This document shows positions 1 to 7,809 of a DNA stretch of 19,113 nt, one piece after another. Made by a program: the position numbers and the translations under genes. Within the stretch, counting starts at the first letter, position 1; each line of letters begins with the position of its first letter. Where the stretch lies: NCBI GenBank assembly GCA_964511185.1, contig CAZEDU010000095.1:1-19113 (forward strand). The letters run 5' to 3'. The notes under the pieces were generated by a model that saw only the letters and a program-made list of their open reading frames with translations, did no database searches and had not been told where the DNA came from. Source of the DNA: CAZEDU01 sp964511185. GTDB lineage: Bacteria > Myxococcota > Myxococcia > Myxococcales > Myxococcaceae.

Positions 1-62
1 ATCCGCGCACGCTTACCGTCTTGCTCCAGCCCGCTACAGCGCGGCTCTCGGAGCTTTGACCC

Positions 63-812
63 ATGCGCGACGCCCACAGATTGAAAGAGAAGTACGACCT
101 TCAGCTCGACAGCCGACAGGTGGGGGCGCTGCTGATCGGCGGCGTGGTCGTCACGGGCGCGGTGTTCGTGCTCGGCGTGATGGTGGGCAAGAAGCTCGCC
201 GGCGACGAGCAGGCGGTCAACGCGCCGGACTTGCTCACCGCCATCGATCGCAAGAGCGAGCTGGTGCAGCAGACACAAGAGCTCGCCGAGAGCGGCAGGG
301 ACGCCTCGCTGACCTTCCCCGACGAGCTCACCAAGAAGGCGCCGCCGCTGCCGCCGCCCGACCCGCCCTCGAAGCTCACCGAGGCCTCGCCGGCCCCGGC
401 GCCGCTGCCCGAGCTCCCGGTGATGCCGACGCTGCCGCGCGCCGCCGAGGCCCCCAAGCCCGCCGCGGCCGAAGCGGTGCCGGTGCGCACCAGCGGCAAG
501 GAAGGGCTTCGCGACGCGATCGCCCGCGCCCAGCAGCCCTCCGAGGCGGCCGAGAACGGCGGCTTCACCCTTCAGATCTCCGCCAGCCAGGATCGCGCGG
601 AGGCCGACCGCTTCGTTTCCCGCTTGAGAGACAAAGGTTACGCGCCCTATATCCTCGAGGCGCAGGTGCCCGGGAAAGGCACCTGGTTCCGCGTCCGCAT
701 GGGCAGCTTCGCGACGAAAGAGGCCGCGACGCGATACCTCCAAGACTTTCGACGGGAGACGCAGCTCGAGGCGTTCGTGGCGATGAACGAGCAGGGTACG
801 GAACGACGATGA
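63..812 (+). CDS. SPOR-domain inner-membrane protein
   Basis: Predicted single-pass membrane protein of 249 aa. A short charged N-terminus is followed by a hydrophobic segment at about residues 20-42, then a Pro/Ala-rich low-complexity linker (about 92-138) and a C-terminal SPOR domain (about 167-245, starting GFTLQISAS and containing the paired FRVRMGSF strand). SPOR domains are known to bind peptidoglycan with denuded glycan strands, usually at division sites, so a periplasmic cell-wall role is inferred. The start is supported by GGAG at 50-53, 9 nt upstream of the ATG. The stop overlaps the next gene's ATG (ATGA at 809-812), implying translational coupling with the cupin. A + strand frame ending in TGA at 57-59 may be the tail of an upstream gene in the same run, but too little is visible to tell. 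The domain call is firm; the exact function is not known. Confidence 0.88.
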   Translation: MRDAHRLKEKYDLQLDSRQVGALLIGGVVVTGAVFVLGVMVGKKLAGDEQAVNAPDLLTAIDRKSELVQQTQELAESGRDASLTFPDELTKKAPPLPPPDPPSKLTEASPAPAPLPELPVMPTLPRAAEAPKPAAAEAVPVRTSGKEGLRDAIARAQQPSEAAENGGFTLQISASQDRAEADRFVSRLRDKGYAPYILEAQVPGKGTWFRVRMGSFATKEAATRYLQDFRRETQLEAFVAMNEQGTERR

Positions 813-1171
813 CGACGGTACGGCGGGTGGAGAAGCCCTGGGGCCACGAGCTGATCTGGGCGCATACCGAGCGGTACGTGGGCAAGCTCCTTCACATCAA
901 GCAGGGGCACCGCCTGTCGCTCCAGTACCACCAGAAGAAGGACGAGACGATTCACGTCCAGAGCGGCACGCTGCTCTTCATCGTCGATGAGGGAAATGGC
1001 CTCGTCGAGAAAGAGATGAAGCCCGGCGAGAGCTACCACATCAAGCCGCTCACCCAGCACCGCATGGTGGCGGTGACCGACTGCGACATCCTCGAGGTCA
1101 GCACCCCCGAGCTCGACGACGTGGTTCGGCTGGAAGACAGCTACGGCCGGGCGGGGACCAGCAAGCCTTGA
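809..1171 (+). CDS. Cupin, mannose-6-phosphate isomerase type II C-terminal-like
   Basis: A 120-aa single-domain cupin. The N-terminal EKPWGHE motif, the KDETIHV strand and the closing STPELDDVVRLEDSYGR match the phosphomannose isomerase/mannose-1-phosphate guanylyltransferase cupin family. Candidate metal ligands are H41, E46 and H49 in cupin motif 1 and H84 in motif 2 (LTQHRMVAV). Stand-alone members of this family are known as sugar-phosphate isomerases or sugar-binding cupins; activity on mannose 6-phosphate is only inferred. The ATG overlaps the upstream SPOR gene by 4 bp. A longer in-frame extension exists upstream, but it is the shadow of the SPOR gene. The 3' end lies 7 bp from the convergent lipoprotein gene, with no hairpin between them. 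Two other sugar-nucleotide enzymes are encoded about 0.9 kb downstream, which fits a role in polysaccharide precursor supply. Confidence 0.85.
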   Translation: MTTVRRVEKPWGHELIWAHTERYVGKLLHIKQGHRLSLQYHQKKDETIHVQSGTLLFIVDEGNGLVEKEMKPGESYHIKPLTQHRMVAVTDCDILEVSTPELDDVVRLEDSYGRAGTSKP

Positions 1172-1178
1172 ACCGCCG

Positions 1179-1778
1179 TCAGCCTTCGGAGTTCGGGTTC
1201 TTGGTCCACTTGTCCACGTTGCCGTCCCCGTCCAAGTCCTCGCCGATCCGATCGACCTGATCGCCTTCCCAGTACTCCCAGTAGTCGATCTTCCCGTCGT
1301 TGTTCGTGTCGCGCTCTTTGCGGACGATCTTCCCCTTCTCGTAGAAGATCCACAGATCGACCCGGGAGTTGTAGTCGAGGTCGCGCTCTTTGCGGACGAG
1401 CACGCCCTTCTCGTAATAGTTCGTCTGGTCGATGCGGCCGTCGAAGTCCAGGTCGAGCGCCTCGCTCTGAATCTGCTCGGACTCGTCGTAGGTGCGGGCG
1501 ATGTCGATCTTCCCGTCCCAATTGATGTCGAGCTCCTTGCGCACGAGCCGGTCGTACTCGCGCCCGTCCTCGGTCTTCGCCGCGACGGTGTAAGACCAGA
1601 CATCCGGGCGCTTGTCGTTGTTGAGGTCGTATTGGGTGACCTTCTCGTTGCCCTTCCTGGCGACCGAGATGCTGTCGGGCGGAGCCACGTCGTCGCCCCG
1701 GGCAGACGACTTCTTCCCCGCGCAAGCGCTCGAAAAGAGCGCCGCCGCCAGGCTGATCAGCAAGAAGCGGTTCGTCAT
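1179..1778 (-). CDS. Lipoprotein with six Asp-rich calcium-loop-like repeats
   Basis: A 199-aa predicted lipoprotein. MTNRFLLISLAAALFSSAC is a lipoprotein signal with the lipobox SSAC, so C19 would be acylated after cleavage. The mature part carries six repeats with the pattern DxDxDGxxD, beginning near D51, D84, D109, D133, D157 and D181. The last five are spaced 24-25 residues apart, each followed by an aromatic/charged stretch such as YYEKG..VRKE. This pattern resembles the Ca2+ loops of EF-hand, dockerin and thrombospondin type-3 repeats; metal binding is inferred. Repeats 1 and 4 deviate from the consensus (NDKRPD, YNSRVD). The start at 1778 was chosen because it gives an intact signal peptide; an in-frame extension to 1871 would bury it. 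The gene is divergent from the ribbon-helix-helix gene, with a 64-bp shared upstream region. Role unknown. Confidence 0.85.
   Translation of the reverse strand: MTNRFLLISLAAALFSSACAGKKSSARGDDVAPPDSISVARKGNEKVTQYDLNNDKRPDVWSYTVAAKTEDGREYDRLVRKELDINWDGKIDIARTYDESEQIQSEALDLDFDGRIDQTNYYEKGVLVRKERDLDYNSRVDLWIFYEKGKIVRKERDTNNDGKIDYWEYWEGDQVDRIGEDLDGDGNVDKWTKNPNSEG
1308..1399. repeat. 20-bp direct repeat inside the lipoprotein gene
   Basis: The 20-mer GTCGCGCTCTTTGCGGACGA occurs at 1308-1327 and again at 1380-1399, exactly 72 bp (24 codons) apart. It encodes the conserved RKERD segment of adjacent protein repeats. Identity at DNA level points to recent tandem duplication or gene conversion of the 24-residue unit. 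Confidence 0.75.
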
Positions 1779-1802
1779 GGCTCGTATCGACCTTTGCGCT
1801 TT

Positions 1803-1829
1803 TTGACCGTCTACGTATGTCGATATACC
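1803..1829 (+). promoter_or_regulatory. Possible promoter of the ribbon-helix-helix / sugar-nucleotide run
   Basis: TTGACC (1803-1808) resembles a -35 box and TATACC (1824-1829) a -10 box, but the 15-bp spacer is shorter than the usual 16-18, so this is tentative. If real, transcription would start near 1836 and leave an almost leaderless message for the ATG at 1843, which has no visible Shine-Dalgarno sequence. Confidence 0.3.
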
Positions 1830-1838
1830 GTCACATAC
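1815..1838. promoter_or_regulatory. Candidate operator: overlapping inverted repeats
   Basis: GTATGTCGATATAC (1815-1828) is a 14-bp palindrome with one mismatched pair. The same left half, GTATGT (1815-1820), also forms an inverted repeat with ACATAC (1833-1838) across 12 bp. The element lies in the 64-bp gap between the divergent lipoprotein and ribbon-helix-helix genes, and overlaps the candidate -10 box. Ribbon-helix-helix proteins typically bind short tandem or inverted operators in their own promoters, so autoregulation is a natural inference. Confidence 0.45.
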
Positions 1839-1842
1839 ATCG

Positions 1843-2022
1843 ATGGCGCGCAAGAAGATCAGCACCACCATCTACATCACGCCAGAGCAGAACGAGCTGC
1901 TCAAGCTGCTCAATCAGAAGACCAAGGTCCCGGTCGCCGAGTACATCCGGCAGGGGATCGACTTGGTCCTCGAGAAGTACAAGTCGCAACTGCCAGGTCA
2001 GGCGACTTTCGATGGCCTTTAG
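1843..2022 (+). CDS. Small ribbon-helix-helix (CopG/Arc/MetJ-type) DNA-binding protein
   Basis: A 59-aa protein, short enough to be missed by a 60-residue cutoff. It begins MARKKISTTIYITPEQNELL and ends in TAG at 2020-2022. The layout is a ribbon-helix-helix: a basic N-terminus, a beta-strand (about residues 6-12, alternating polar/hydrophobic STTIYIT), helix A (14-27) after TP, a VPVA turn, and helix B (31-47, AEYIRQGIDLVLEKY). Such proteins dimerise through the strand and read the major groove with it. Candidate operators lie immediately upstream at 1815-1838. The next gene starts 19 bp downstream (or overlaps, if its 2012 ATG is used), so this protein probably heads the sugar-nucleotide run and may control it. 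It could also be an antitoxin-like orphan, but no toxin gene is adjacent. The fold is confident; the target is inferred. Confidence 0.85.
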   Translation: MARKKISTTIYITPEQNELLKLLNQKTKVPVAEYIRQGIDLVLEKYKSQLPGQATFDGL

Positions 2023-2041
2023 CGCTATAGCCGCCGCCCCC

Positions 2042-3010
<969 letters not shown>

Positions 3011-3046
3011 GTTGCCTCCGCATCGGTTCTCTCGAGAGAGGCTTTC

Positions 3047-3967
3047 ATGAAAATCCTGGTCACCGGCGGGGCCGGCTTCATCGGCTCACATGTCTGTGAT
3101 GAGTTCGTCGCCAAGGGCCACGAGGTGATCGCCGTCGACAACCTGTCGAGCGGCAAGCGCGAGAACCTGGACCCGAAGGTGCGGCTGGTCGAGCTCGACA
3201 TCCGCGCCGCCGAGACCGCGCAGCTGATCGAGCGCGAGCGGCCGCACGTCATCTGTCACCTCGCGGCGCAGATGGACGTCCGCCGCTCCGTCGAGGACCC
3301 GCGCTACGACGCCGAAGCCAACATCCTGGGCTTCATCAACATCCTGGAAGCCGCGCGGAAGGGCGCGGTGAAGAAGGTGATCTTCAGCTCGACGGGCGGG
3401 GCGATCTACGGCGAGCAAGACGTCTTCCCCGCGCCGGAAGGCCACGCCACGCGCCCGGTGTCGCCCTACGGCGTCTCGAAGGCGGCGGGCGAGCTGTACC
3501 TCAACTACTACCGCGCGCAGTACGGCCTGGCGTACGTCGCCCTGCGCTACGCGAACGTCTACGGGCCTCGGCAGAACCCGCACGGCGAGGCGGGCGTGGT
3601 CGCCATCTTCAGCCAGCGGCTGGTCAGCGGGCAGCCGTGCACCATCTACGGCGAGGGCAAGCAGACGCGCGACTTCGTCTTCGGGCCGGAGGTGGCGAAG
3701 GCGAACTACGCGGCGTTCGAGCGCGACCACGTGGGAGCGGTGAACATCGGCACCGGCGTCGAGACCGACATCAACGCGCTCTACGCGCTCCTGGCGGAGG
3801 CCGCGGGGAGCAAGCAGCCCGCGCAGCACGCGGCCGCCAAGCCCGGAGAGCAGATGCGCTCGTGCATCGACAACGCGCTCGCCGCCCGGGTGCTCGGCTG
3901 GAAGCCGAAGGTCGGCCTCGCCGAAGGGCTCAAGCGGACGATCGAGTACTTCCGCGCGAAGAAGTAG
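3047..3967 (+). CDS. GalE-like NAD-dependent sugar-nucleotide epimerase
   Basis: A 306-aa extended SDR of the UDP-glucose 4-epimerase family. TGGAGFIGS gives the NAD-binding glycines (G7, G10, G13). HLAAQMDVRRSVEDP (about 71-85) is the typical post-beta-4 segment, SST (114-116) the catalytic Ser/Thr and YGVSK (141-145) the Tyr/Lys pair. YGEGKQTRDFVF (201-212) is the standard UDP-binding region. Members interconvert UDP-glucose/UDP-galactose, the N-acetylated forms or UDP-glucuronate/galacturonate; the substrate cannot be read from the sequence. AGAGAGG at 3035-3041, 5 nt before the ATG, fixes the start. It shares only family-level similarity with the preceding decarboxylase-like enzyme. The first palindrome of the downstream composite repeat begins on the last base of the stop codon (3967). 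Confidence 0.88.
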   Translation: MKILVTGGAGFIGSHVCDEFVAKGHEVIAVDNLSSGKRENLDPKVRLVELDIRAAETAQLIERERPHVICHLAAQMDVRRSVEDPRYDAEANILGFINILEAARKGAVKKVIFSSTGGAIYGEQDVFPAPEGHATRPVSPYGVSKAAGELYLNYYRAQYGLAYVALRYANVYGPRQNPHGEAGVVAIFSQRLVSGQPCTIYGEGKQTRDFVFGPEVAKANYAAFERDHVGAVNIGTGVETDINALYALLAEAAGSKQPAQHAAAKPGEQMRSCIDNALAARVLGWKPKVGLAEGLKRTIEYFRAKK

Positions 3968-4055
3968 GGGACTGTCCCCAGCGGGGACTGTCCCCGGTCT
4001 GCACGAGCTCGGACCTCGCGACATCCGGGGACAGTCCCTTTCAGGGACAGTCCCC
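3967..4055. repeat. Composite REP-like inverted repeat (four GGGGACTGTCCCC-type units)
   Basis: Four short palindromes are visible: GGGGACTGTCCCC at 3967-3979 and 3983-3995, GGGGACAGTCCC at 4027-4038 and GGGACAGTCCCC at 4044-4055. The pairs also face each other. The 31-bp arms 3967-3997 and 4025-4055 are inverted copies differing only in the 5-nt linker between units, around a 27-nt centre (3998-4024) that contains GAGCTC. The element fills the gap between two convergent genes, so it may act as a bidirectional terminator. The nested palindromes look like a REP/BIME-type mobile or structural element. There is no T-tract, so classical intrinsic termination is not clearly supported. Confidence 0.8.
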
Positions 4056-4062
4056 TAAGACG

Positions 4063-4575
4063 TCACTCGACGTTCAGCTTCAGCGACGCGAGCTCCTTCC
4101 CCGCGCGCAGGACCTTGACCTCCCATTTGCCCGACTTGGTCAGCGGCATGGGCCGCCAGACGCGCGTGCGGTAGGCCGCCTTCAGCGGGACCTCGAAGGT
4201 CGATCGCGCCACGCCGTCGTGGACATACTGAAAGGTCACGTCCTCGTAGGCATCTCCCTCGGGCACGAGCCACAGCGACCAGACCTGAAGCGTGCCCTTC
4301 TTGAAGATGGGGCCCGTCGCCTCTTCGGTGCACTCGGCTCGGGTGGGGCTGTCCTTGCTGCCGTCGACCTTCGAGCAGAGCTTCAGCTCGACGAGGATCG
4401 GCCCCTGGCCTTTCGCGCCGAAGTAGTAGTCGAGGACCTTCTTCACCTCGAGCGCGGATGGCGCAGGCAGGGCGATCTTCGCCGCCGCGGCCGTCGTTCC
4501 AGCGTCCGAGTCCGCCAACGCCGCCGACGAGGCGAGCAGCGAGGCCACCAGCCACCACAGGTTTCGATGGGTCAT
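4063..4575 (-). CDS. Secreted protein, possible DUF2914-like beta-sandwich
   Basis: A 170-aa protein with a Sec signal peptide (WWLVASLLASSAALA, cleavage likely after A21), so it is probably periplasmic. The mature part begins with a low-complexity Ala/Thr stretch. It holds two cysteines (C67 and C82) that could form a disulfide, then beta-rich sequence closing with a PLTKSGKWEVKVLRAGKELASLKLNV pattern spread over about 144-169. That ending resembles DUF2914-type domains (a Gly-Trp-x-Val strand followed by a final G..L strand), but the match is by eye and tentative. AGGAGGG (complement of 4586-4592) lies 10 nt upstream of the ATG and supports this start over an in-frame ATG 27 nt further upstream. 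The gene converges on the epimerase and is divergent from lepA. Function unknown. Confidence 0.8.
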   Translation of the reverse strand: MTHRNLWWLVASLLASSAALADSDAGTTAAAAKIALPAPSALEVKKVLDYYFGAKGQGPILVELKLCSKVDGSKDSPTRAECTEEATGPIFKKGTLQVWSLWLVPEGDAYEDVTFQYVHDGVARSTFEVPLKAAYRTRVWRPMPLTKSGKWEVKVLRAGKELASLKLNVE

Positions 4576-4682
4576 GAAAGCGCGTCCCTCCTGCCGAGCC
4601 ACTCTAGGTCAACTCGGCAGGTGAGGGACCTTTTCGCTTCTTGGCGGTAGCCGGGCCGAGGTGTTAGTCACCCTGCCGCCTC

Positions 4683-6494
4683 ATGCCCTCGGCCAACGCG
4701 CACATCCGCAACTTCTCGATCATCGCCCACATCGACCACGGAAAGTCGACGCTGGCCGACCGGCTGCTCGAAAAGACCGGCACGGTGACCAAGCGGGAGG
4801 CGCAGGCGCAGTTCCTCGACAACATGGAACTCGAGCGCGAGCGCGGCATCACCATCAAGGCCCAGTCGGTTCGCATGGGCTACACCGCGAAGGACGGGCA
4901 GAAGTACGTGCTCAACCTCATCGACACGCCGGGGCATGTCGACTTCGCCTACGAGGTCAGCCGCTCGCTCGCCGCTTGCGAAGGCGCGCTCTTGGTGGTC
5001 GACGCCACGCAGGGCGTCGAGGCCCAGACGCTCGCCAACGTGTACATGGCGTTGGACCACAACCTGGAGATCATCCCGGTCATCAACAAGATCGACCTGC
5101 CCTCCGCCGACGTCGACCGCACCCGGGCGGAGATCGAAGACGTCATCGGCCTCGACGGCAGCGGCGCGGTGCCGGCGTCGGCGAAAGAGGGCTTGGGGAT
5201 CGAGGACATCCTCGAGGCGGTGGTGAAGGTCGTTCCGCCGCCGAAGGGCGACCCGTCGGCGCCGCTCAAGGCGCTGGTCTTCGACAGCTGGTACGACAAC
5301 TACCGCGGCGTGGTGATGCTGGTGCGCGTGCTCGAGGGCACGCTGTCGCTCAAACAGAAGATTCAGCTGTGGAGCAACAAGAAGAGCTTCGAGGTGCAGG
5401 AGCTCGGGGTGTTCAGCCCGTTCTCGCGCCCGGTGCCGCAGCTCATCGCCGGCGAGGTGGGCGTGCTGGTCGCGAACGTGAAGGAGCTCGCCGACGCGAA
5501 GGTGGGCGACACGGTCACCGACCTCCAGATCCCGACCGACGCGCCGTTCCCCGGCTTCAAGGAAGTCAAGCCGATGGTCTTCTCGGGCGTGTTCCCGATC
5601 GACTCGGCCGACTACGAGAACCTGCGCGACGCGCTGGTGAAGCTGCGCCTCAACGACTCGGCGTTCACCTACGAGCCCGAGGTCTCCACCGCGCTCGGGT
5701 TCGGCTTCCGCTGCGGCTACCTCGGGCTGCTCCACATGGAGATCGTCCAGGAGCGGCTGGAGCGCGAGTACAACCTGTCGCTCATCACCACCGCGCCGTC
5801 GGTGGTCTACAAGGTGCTCACCCACCAGGGCGAGACCTTGATGGTCGACAACCCGGCCAAGCTGCCGCCGGTGCAGAACATCGAGCACCTCGAAGAGCCG
5901 ATGCTCATCTGCCACATCCACGTGCCGAACGAGCACCTCGGCGCCGTGCTCAAGCTGTGTCAGGACCGGCGCGGGGTGCAGAAGGACATCAAGTACCTGG
6001 GATCGTCGGGCAAGCGCGTGCAGGTGACGTACGAGCTGCCGCTCGCCGAGGTGGTGTTCGACTTCTTCGACAAGCTCAAGAGCGTCAGCCGGGGCTACGC
6101 CTCGCTCGACTACGAGCTGGGCGGCTACGTCACGTCCGACCTGGTCAAGCTCGACATCCTGATCAACGGCGAGCCGGTCGACGCGCTGAGCGTGATCGTC
6201 CACCGCGAACGCGCCTACCAGCGCGGCCGCGACGTCTGCTCGAAGCTCAAAGAGGTCATCCCGAAGCAGATGTACGAGGTCGCCATTCAGGCGGCCATCG
6301 GCTCACGCGTCATCTCGCGCGAGACGATCTCGGCCATGCGCAAGAACGTGCTCGCCAAGTGCTACGGTGGCGACATCTCCCGCAAGCGAAAGCTGCTCGA
6401 GAAGCAGAAAGAGGGAAAGAAGCGCATGAAGCAGGTGGGCACGGTCGAGATTCCGCAGGAGGCCTTCCTGGCGGTGCTCAAGACGGAGGACTGA
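4683..6494 (+). CDS. lepA: Elongation factor 4 (LepA), ribosomal back-translocase GTPase
   Basis: A 603-aa translational GTPase of the usual LepA length. G1 is AHIDHGKST (residues 15-23), G2 lies in the RGITIKAQ region (54-61), G3 is DTPGH (81-85), G4 NKID (135-138) and G5 SAK (166-168). Domains II, III and V follow, and the LepA-specific C-terminal domain ends with the characteristic YGGDISRKRKLLEKQKEGKK and a QVGTVEIPQEAFLAVLK tail. LepA binds stalled ribosomes at low temperature or high ionic strength and assists initiation or back-translocation. The start at 4683 gives the standard N-terminus (MPSANAHIRNFSIIAHIDHG), although no strong Shine-Dalgarno sequence is within 12 nt. lepB begins on the base after the stop, the classic lepA-lepB order. 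The 107-bp gap to the divergent secreted-protein gene should hold the promoter, but no convincing boxes were found. Confidence 0.97.
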   Translation: MPSANAHIRNFSIIAHIDHGKSTLADRLLEKTGTVTKREAQAQFLDNMELERERGITIKAQSVRMGYTAKDGQKYVLNLIDTPGHVDFAYEVSRSLAACEGALLVVDATQGVEAQTLANVYMALDHNLEIIPVINKIDLPSADVDRTRAEIEDVIGLDGSGAVPASAKEGLGIEDILEAVVKVVPPPKGDPSAPLKALVFDSWYDNYRGVVMLVRVLEGTLSLKQKIQLWSNKKSFEVQELGVFSPFSRPVPQLIAGEVGVLVANVKELADAKVGDTVTDLQIPTDAPFPGFKEVKPMVFSGVFPIDSADYENLRDALVKLRLNDSAFTYEPEVSTALGFGFRCGYLGLLHMEIVQERLEREYNLSLITTAPSVVYKVLTHQGETLMVDNPAKLPPVQNIEHLEEPMLICHIHVPNEHLGAVLKLCQDRRGVQKDIKYLGSSGKRVQVTYELPLAEVVFDFFDKLKSVSRGYASLDYELGGYVTSDLVKLDILINGEPVDALSVIVHRERAYQRGRDVCSKLKEVIPKQMYEVAIQAAIGSRVISRETISAMRKNVLAKCYGGDISRKRKLLEKQKEGKKRMKQVGTVEIPQEAFLAVLKTED

Positions 6495-7775
6495 TTGGCC
6501 ACCTCGGCGGACCAGATGCTTCACCTCGAGGCCCAGCTGTCGGCCCGCCGCACCGAGGCCGACAACAAGCGCTCTCGCCGGCTGCGCTGGCAGGAGGCGC
6601 TGACCAGCCTCTGGTCGCCGGTCACCATCTTCGGCATCGCGTTCGCGCTTTACCTCATCCTCATCGAGACGTCGGTCTGCACCTACCTCTGGGCGCAGGG
6701 CCTCCTGAAGCTCTTCGGGCTGGCGATGCTGGGCTACTTCGGCGGCCTGCTCGTCTACCGGTTCGCGATTCCCAAGGCGGGCGCGCTGCGAAGGCTGCGC
6801 CGCGAGGCGCGCGAGCAGCTGCACGAGGTCGATCAGCTCCTGCGCAAGAGCGAGGGAAAGCTGGACCCGAAGCTGAAGGAGCGCGTCATCGAGCAGTCGG
6901 CCGTGGTCGACGCGCATTGGCTGACGGGCGACGCGGGCAAGCTGGAGCCGGAGCTCGCCAAATTATCGGAGCTGGCCGACAAGCACCTGGCGGCCTGGCG
7001 CGCGAGGTCGGGGCTCGATCTCGCCGGCGGCTTCGTCAAGGCGCTCCTCATCGCGCTGGCGATTCGGGCGGTGATCATCGAGCCCTATCGCATCCCCTCC
7101 GGCTCCATGATCCCGACGCTCGAGGTCGGCGATCAGATCTTCGTCAACAAGTTCATCTACGGGGTCCGCATCCCCTGGGTGAACGTGGTCCCGTTCCAGA
7201 TCGTCCGCGCGCCCAAGCGCGGCGACGTCATCGTGTTCAACAACCCGGTGCAGCCGGAGCTCGACTACATCAAGCGCGTCGTCGGCGTGCCGGGCGATGA
7301 GGTCCGCATCATCGACAAGAACGTGGTGATCAACGGCAAGCGCGTGCCGGTCGCCGTCGAGAACGAGCGCTACGTGCACGCCGATCACCGGCCGGGCTTC
7401 GGCTGGACGCAGAACGAGGCGACCCTGTTCCGCGAGGTCCTCGACGGGCAGCCGCATCTGGCGCTCCGGAGCTCGAACGAGGGGCCCTCCGAAGGGCCGT
7501 TCGTGGTGCCGCCCGAGCACGTCTTCGTGATGGGCGACAACCGCGACAACAGCGAAGACAGCCGCTACGGGCTGGGCAACCGCGCGCTGGGACCGCAGTA
7601 CGTCCCCTTCGGAAACATCAAGGGAAAGGCGATGGTCATCTGGCTGTCGTGGTCGTACGGAGGGCTGCTGAGCGGCGTGTTCGGCGGCTCGGGGCTCCGG
7701 ACGGACCGGCTGTTTTTGCCGGTGACGATGTGCGGCGCCGAGCCCCCTCGAAGCCCGAGCCCCGCCCAACCTTGA
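6495..7775 (+). CDS. lepB: Signal peptidase I with long N-terminal extension
   Basis: A 426-aa type I signal peptidase, which removes signal peptides from exported proteins at the outer face of the inner membrane. Box B PSGSMIPTL carries the nucleophile S204, box D YIKRVVGVPGD the general base K260, and box E is GDNRDNSEDSR (348-357). Before these lie two hydrophobic segments (about 43-60 and 68-90), a charged, probably coiled-coil stretch (95-170), and a third membrane segment (about 180-195) right before the active site. The roughly 200 residues before box B make it longer than E. coli LepB. The start is TTG at 6495: GGAGG (6485-6489) sits 5 nt upstream, and the codon directly abuts the lepA stop. 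The next ATG (6516) lacks such spacing. Cotranslation with lepA is likely. Confidence 0.95.
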   Translation: MATSADQMLHLEAQLSARRTEADNKRSRRLRWQEALTSLWSPVTIFGIAFALYLILIETSVCTYLWAQGLLKLFGLAMLGYFGGLLVYRFAIPKAGALRRLRREAREQLHEVDQLLRKSEGKLDPKLKERVIEQSAVVDAHWLTGDAGKLEPELAKLSELADKHLAAWRARSGLDLAGGFVKALLIALAIRAVIIEPYRIPSGSMIPTLEVGDQIFVNKFIYGVRIPWVNVVPFQIVRAPKRGDVIVFNNPVQPELDYIKRVVGVPGDEVRIIDKNVVINGKRVPVAVENERYVHADHRPGFGWTQNEATLFREVLDGQPHLALRSSNEGPSEGPFVVPPEHVFVMGDNRDNSEDSRYGLGNRALGPQYVPFGNIKGKAMVIWLSWSYGGLLSGVFGGSGLRTDRLFLPVTMCGAEPPRSPSPAQP

Positions 7776-7809
7776 CCCACCCGGAGCCACGCGTTATCCG
7801 AGGGTCCCG

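Noticed and set aside
1..62. 3' end of an upstream gene
   Set aside because: A + strand frame ends in TGA at 57-59, but about 19 codons are too few to identify or to distinguish from chance.
3967..4055. Short repeats that could suggest a CRISPR array
   Set aside because: The units are 12-13-bp palindromes with unequal spacers of 3-31 bp, paired in opposite orientation, and no cas genes are present.
4620..4682. lepA promoter with TTGGCG at 4641-4646
   Set aside because: The sequence 17 bp downstream (around TTAGTC) does not resemble a -10 box, and GC-rich DNA gives many such partial -35 matches.
4668..6203. 511-codon open frame antisense to lepA
   Set aside because: It is the mirror of the conserved lepA gene in GC-rich DNA; the product is a His/Arg/Val-rich low-complexity sequence with no family features.
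4661..7300. 879-codon + strand frame overlapping lepA and lepB
   Set aside because: It is Arg/Gly/Ala-rich out-of-frame translation spanning two well-identified genes and their junction.
7474..7500. GGCCCT/AGGGCC hairpin inside lepB
   Set aside because: A 6-bp stem within coding sequence with no regulatory context; expected by chance at this GC content.
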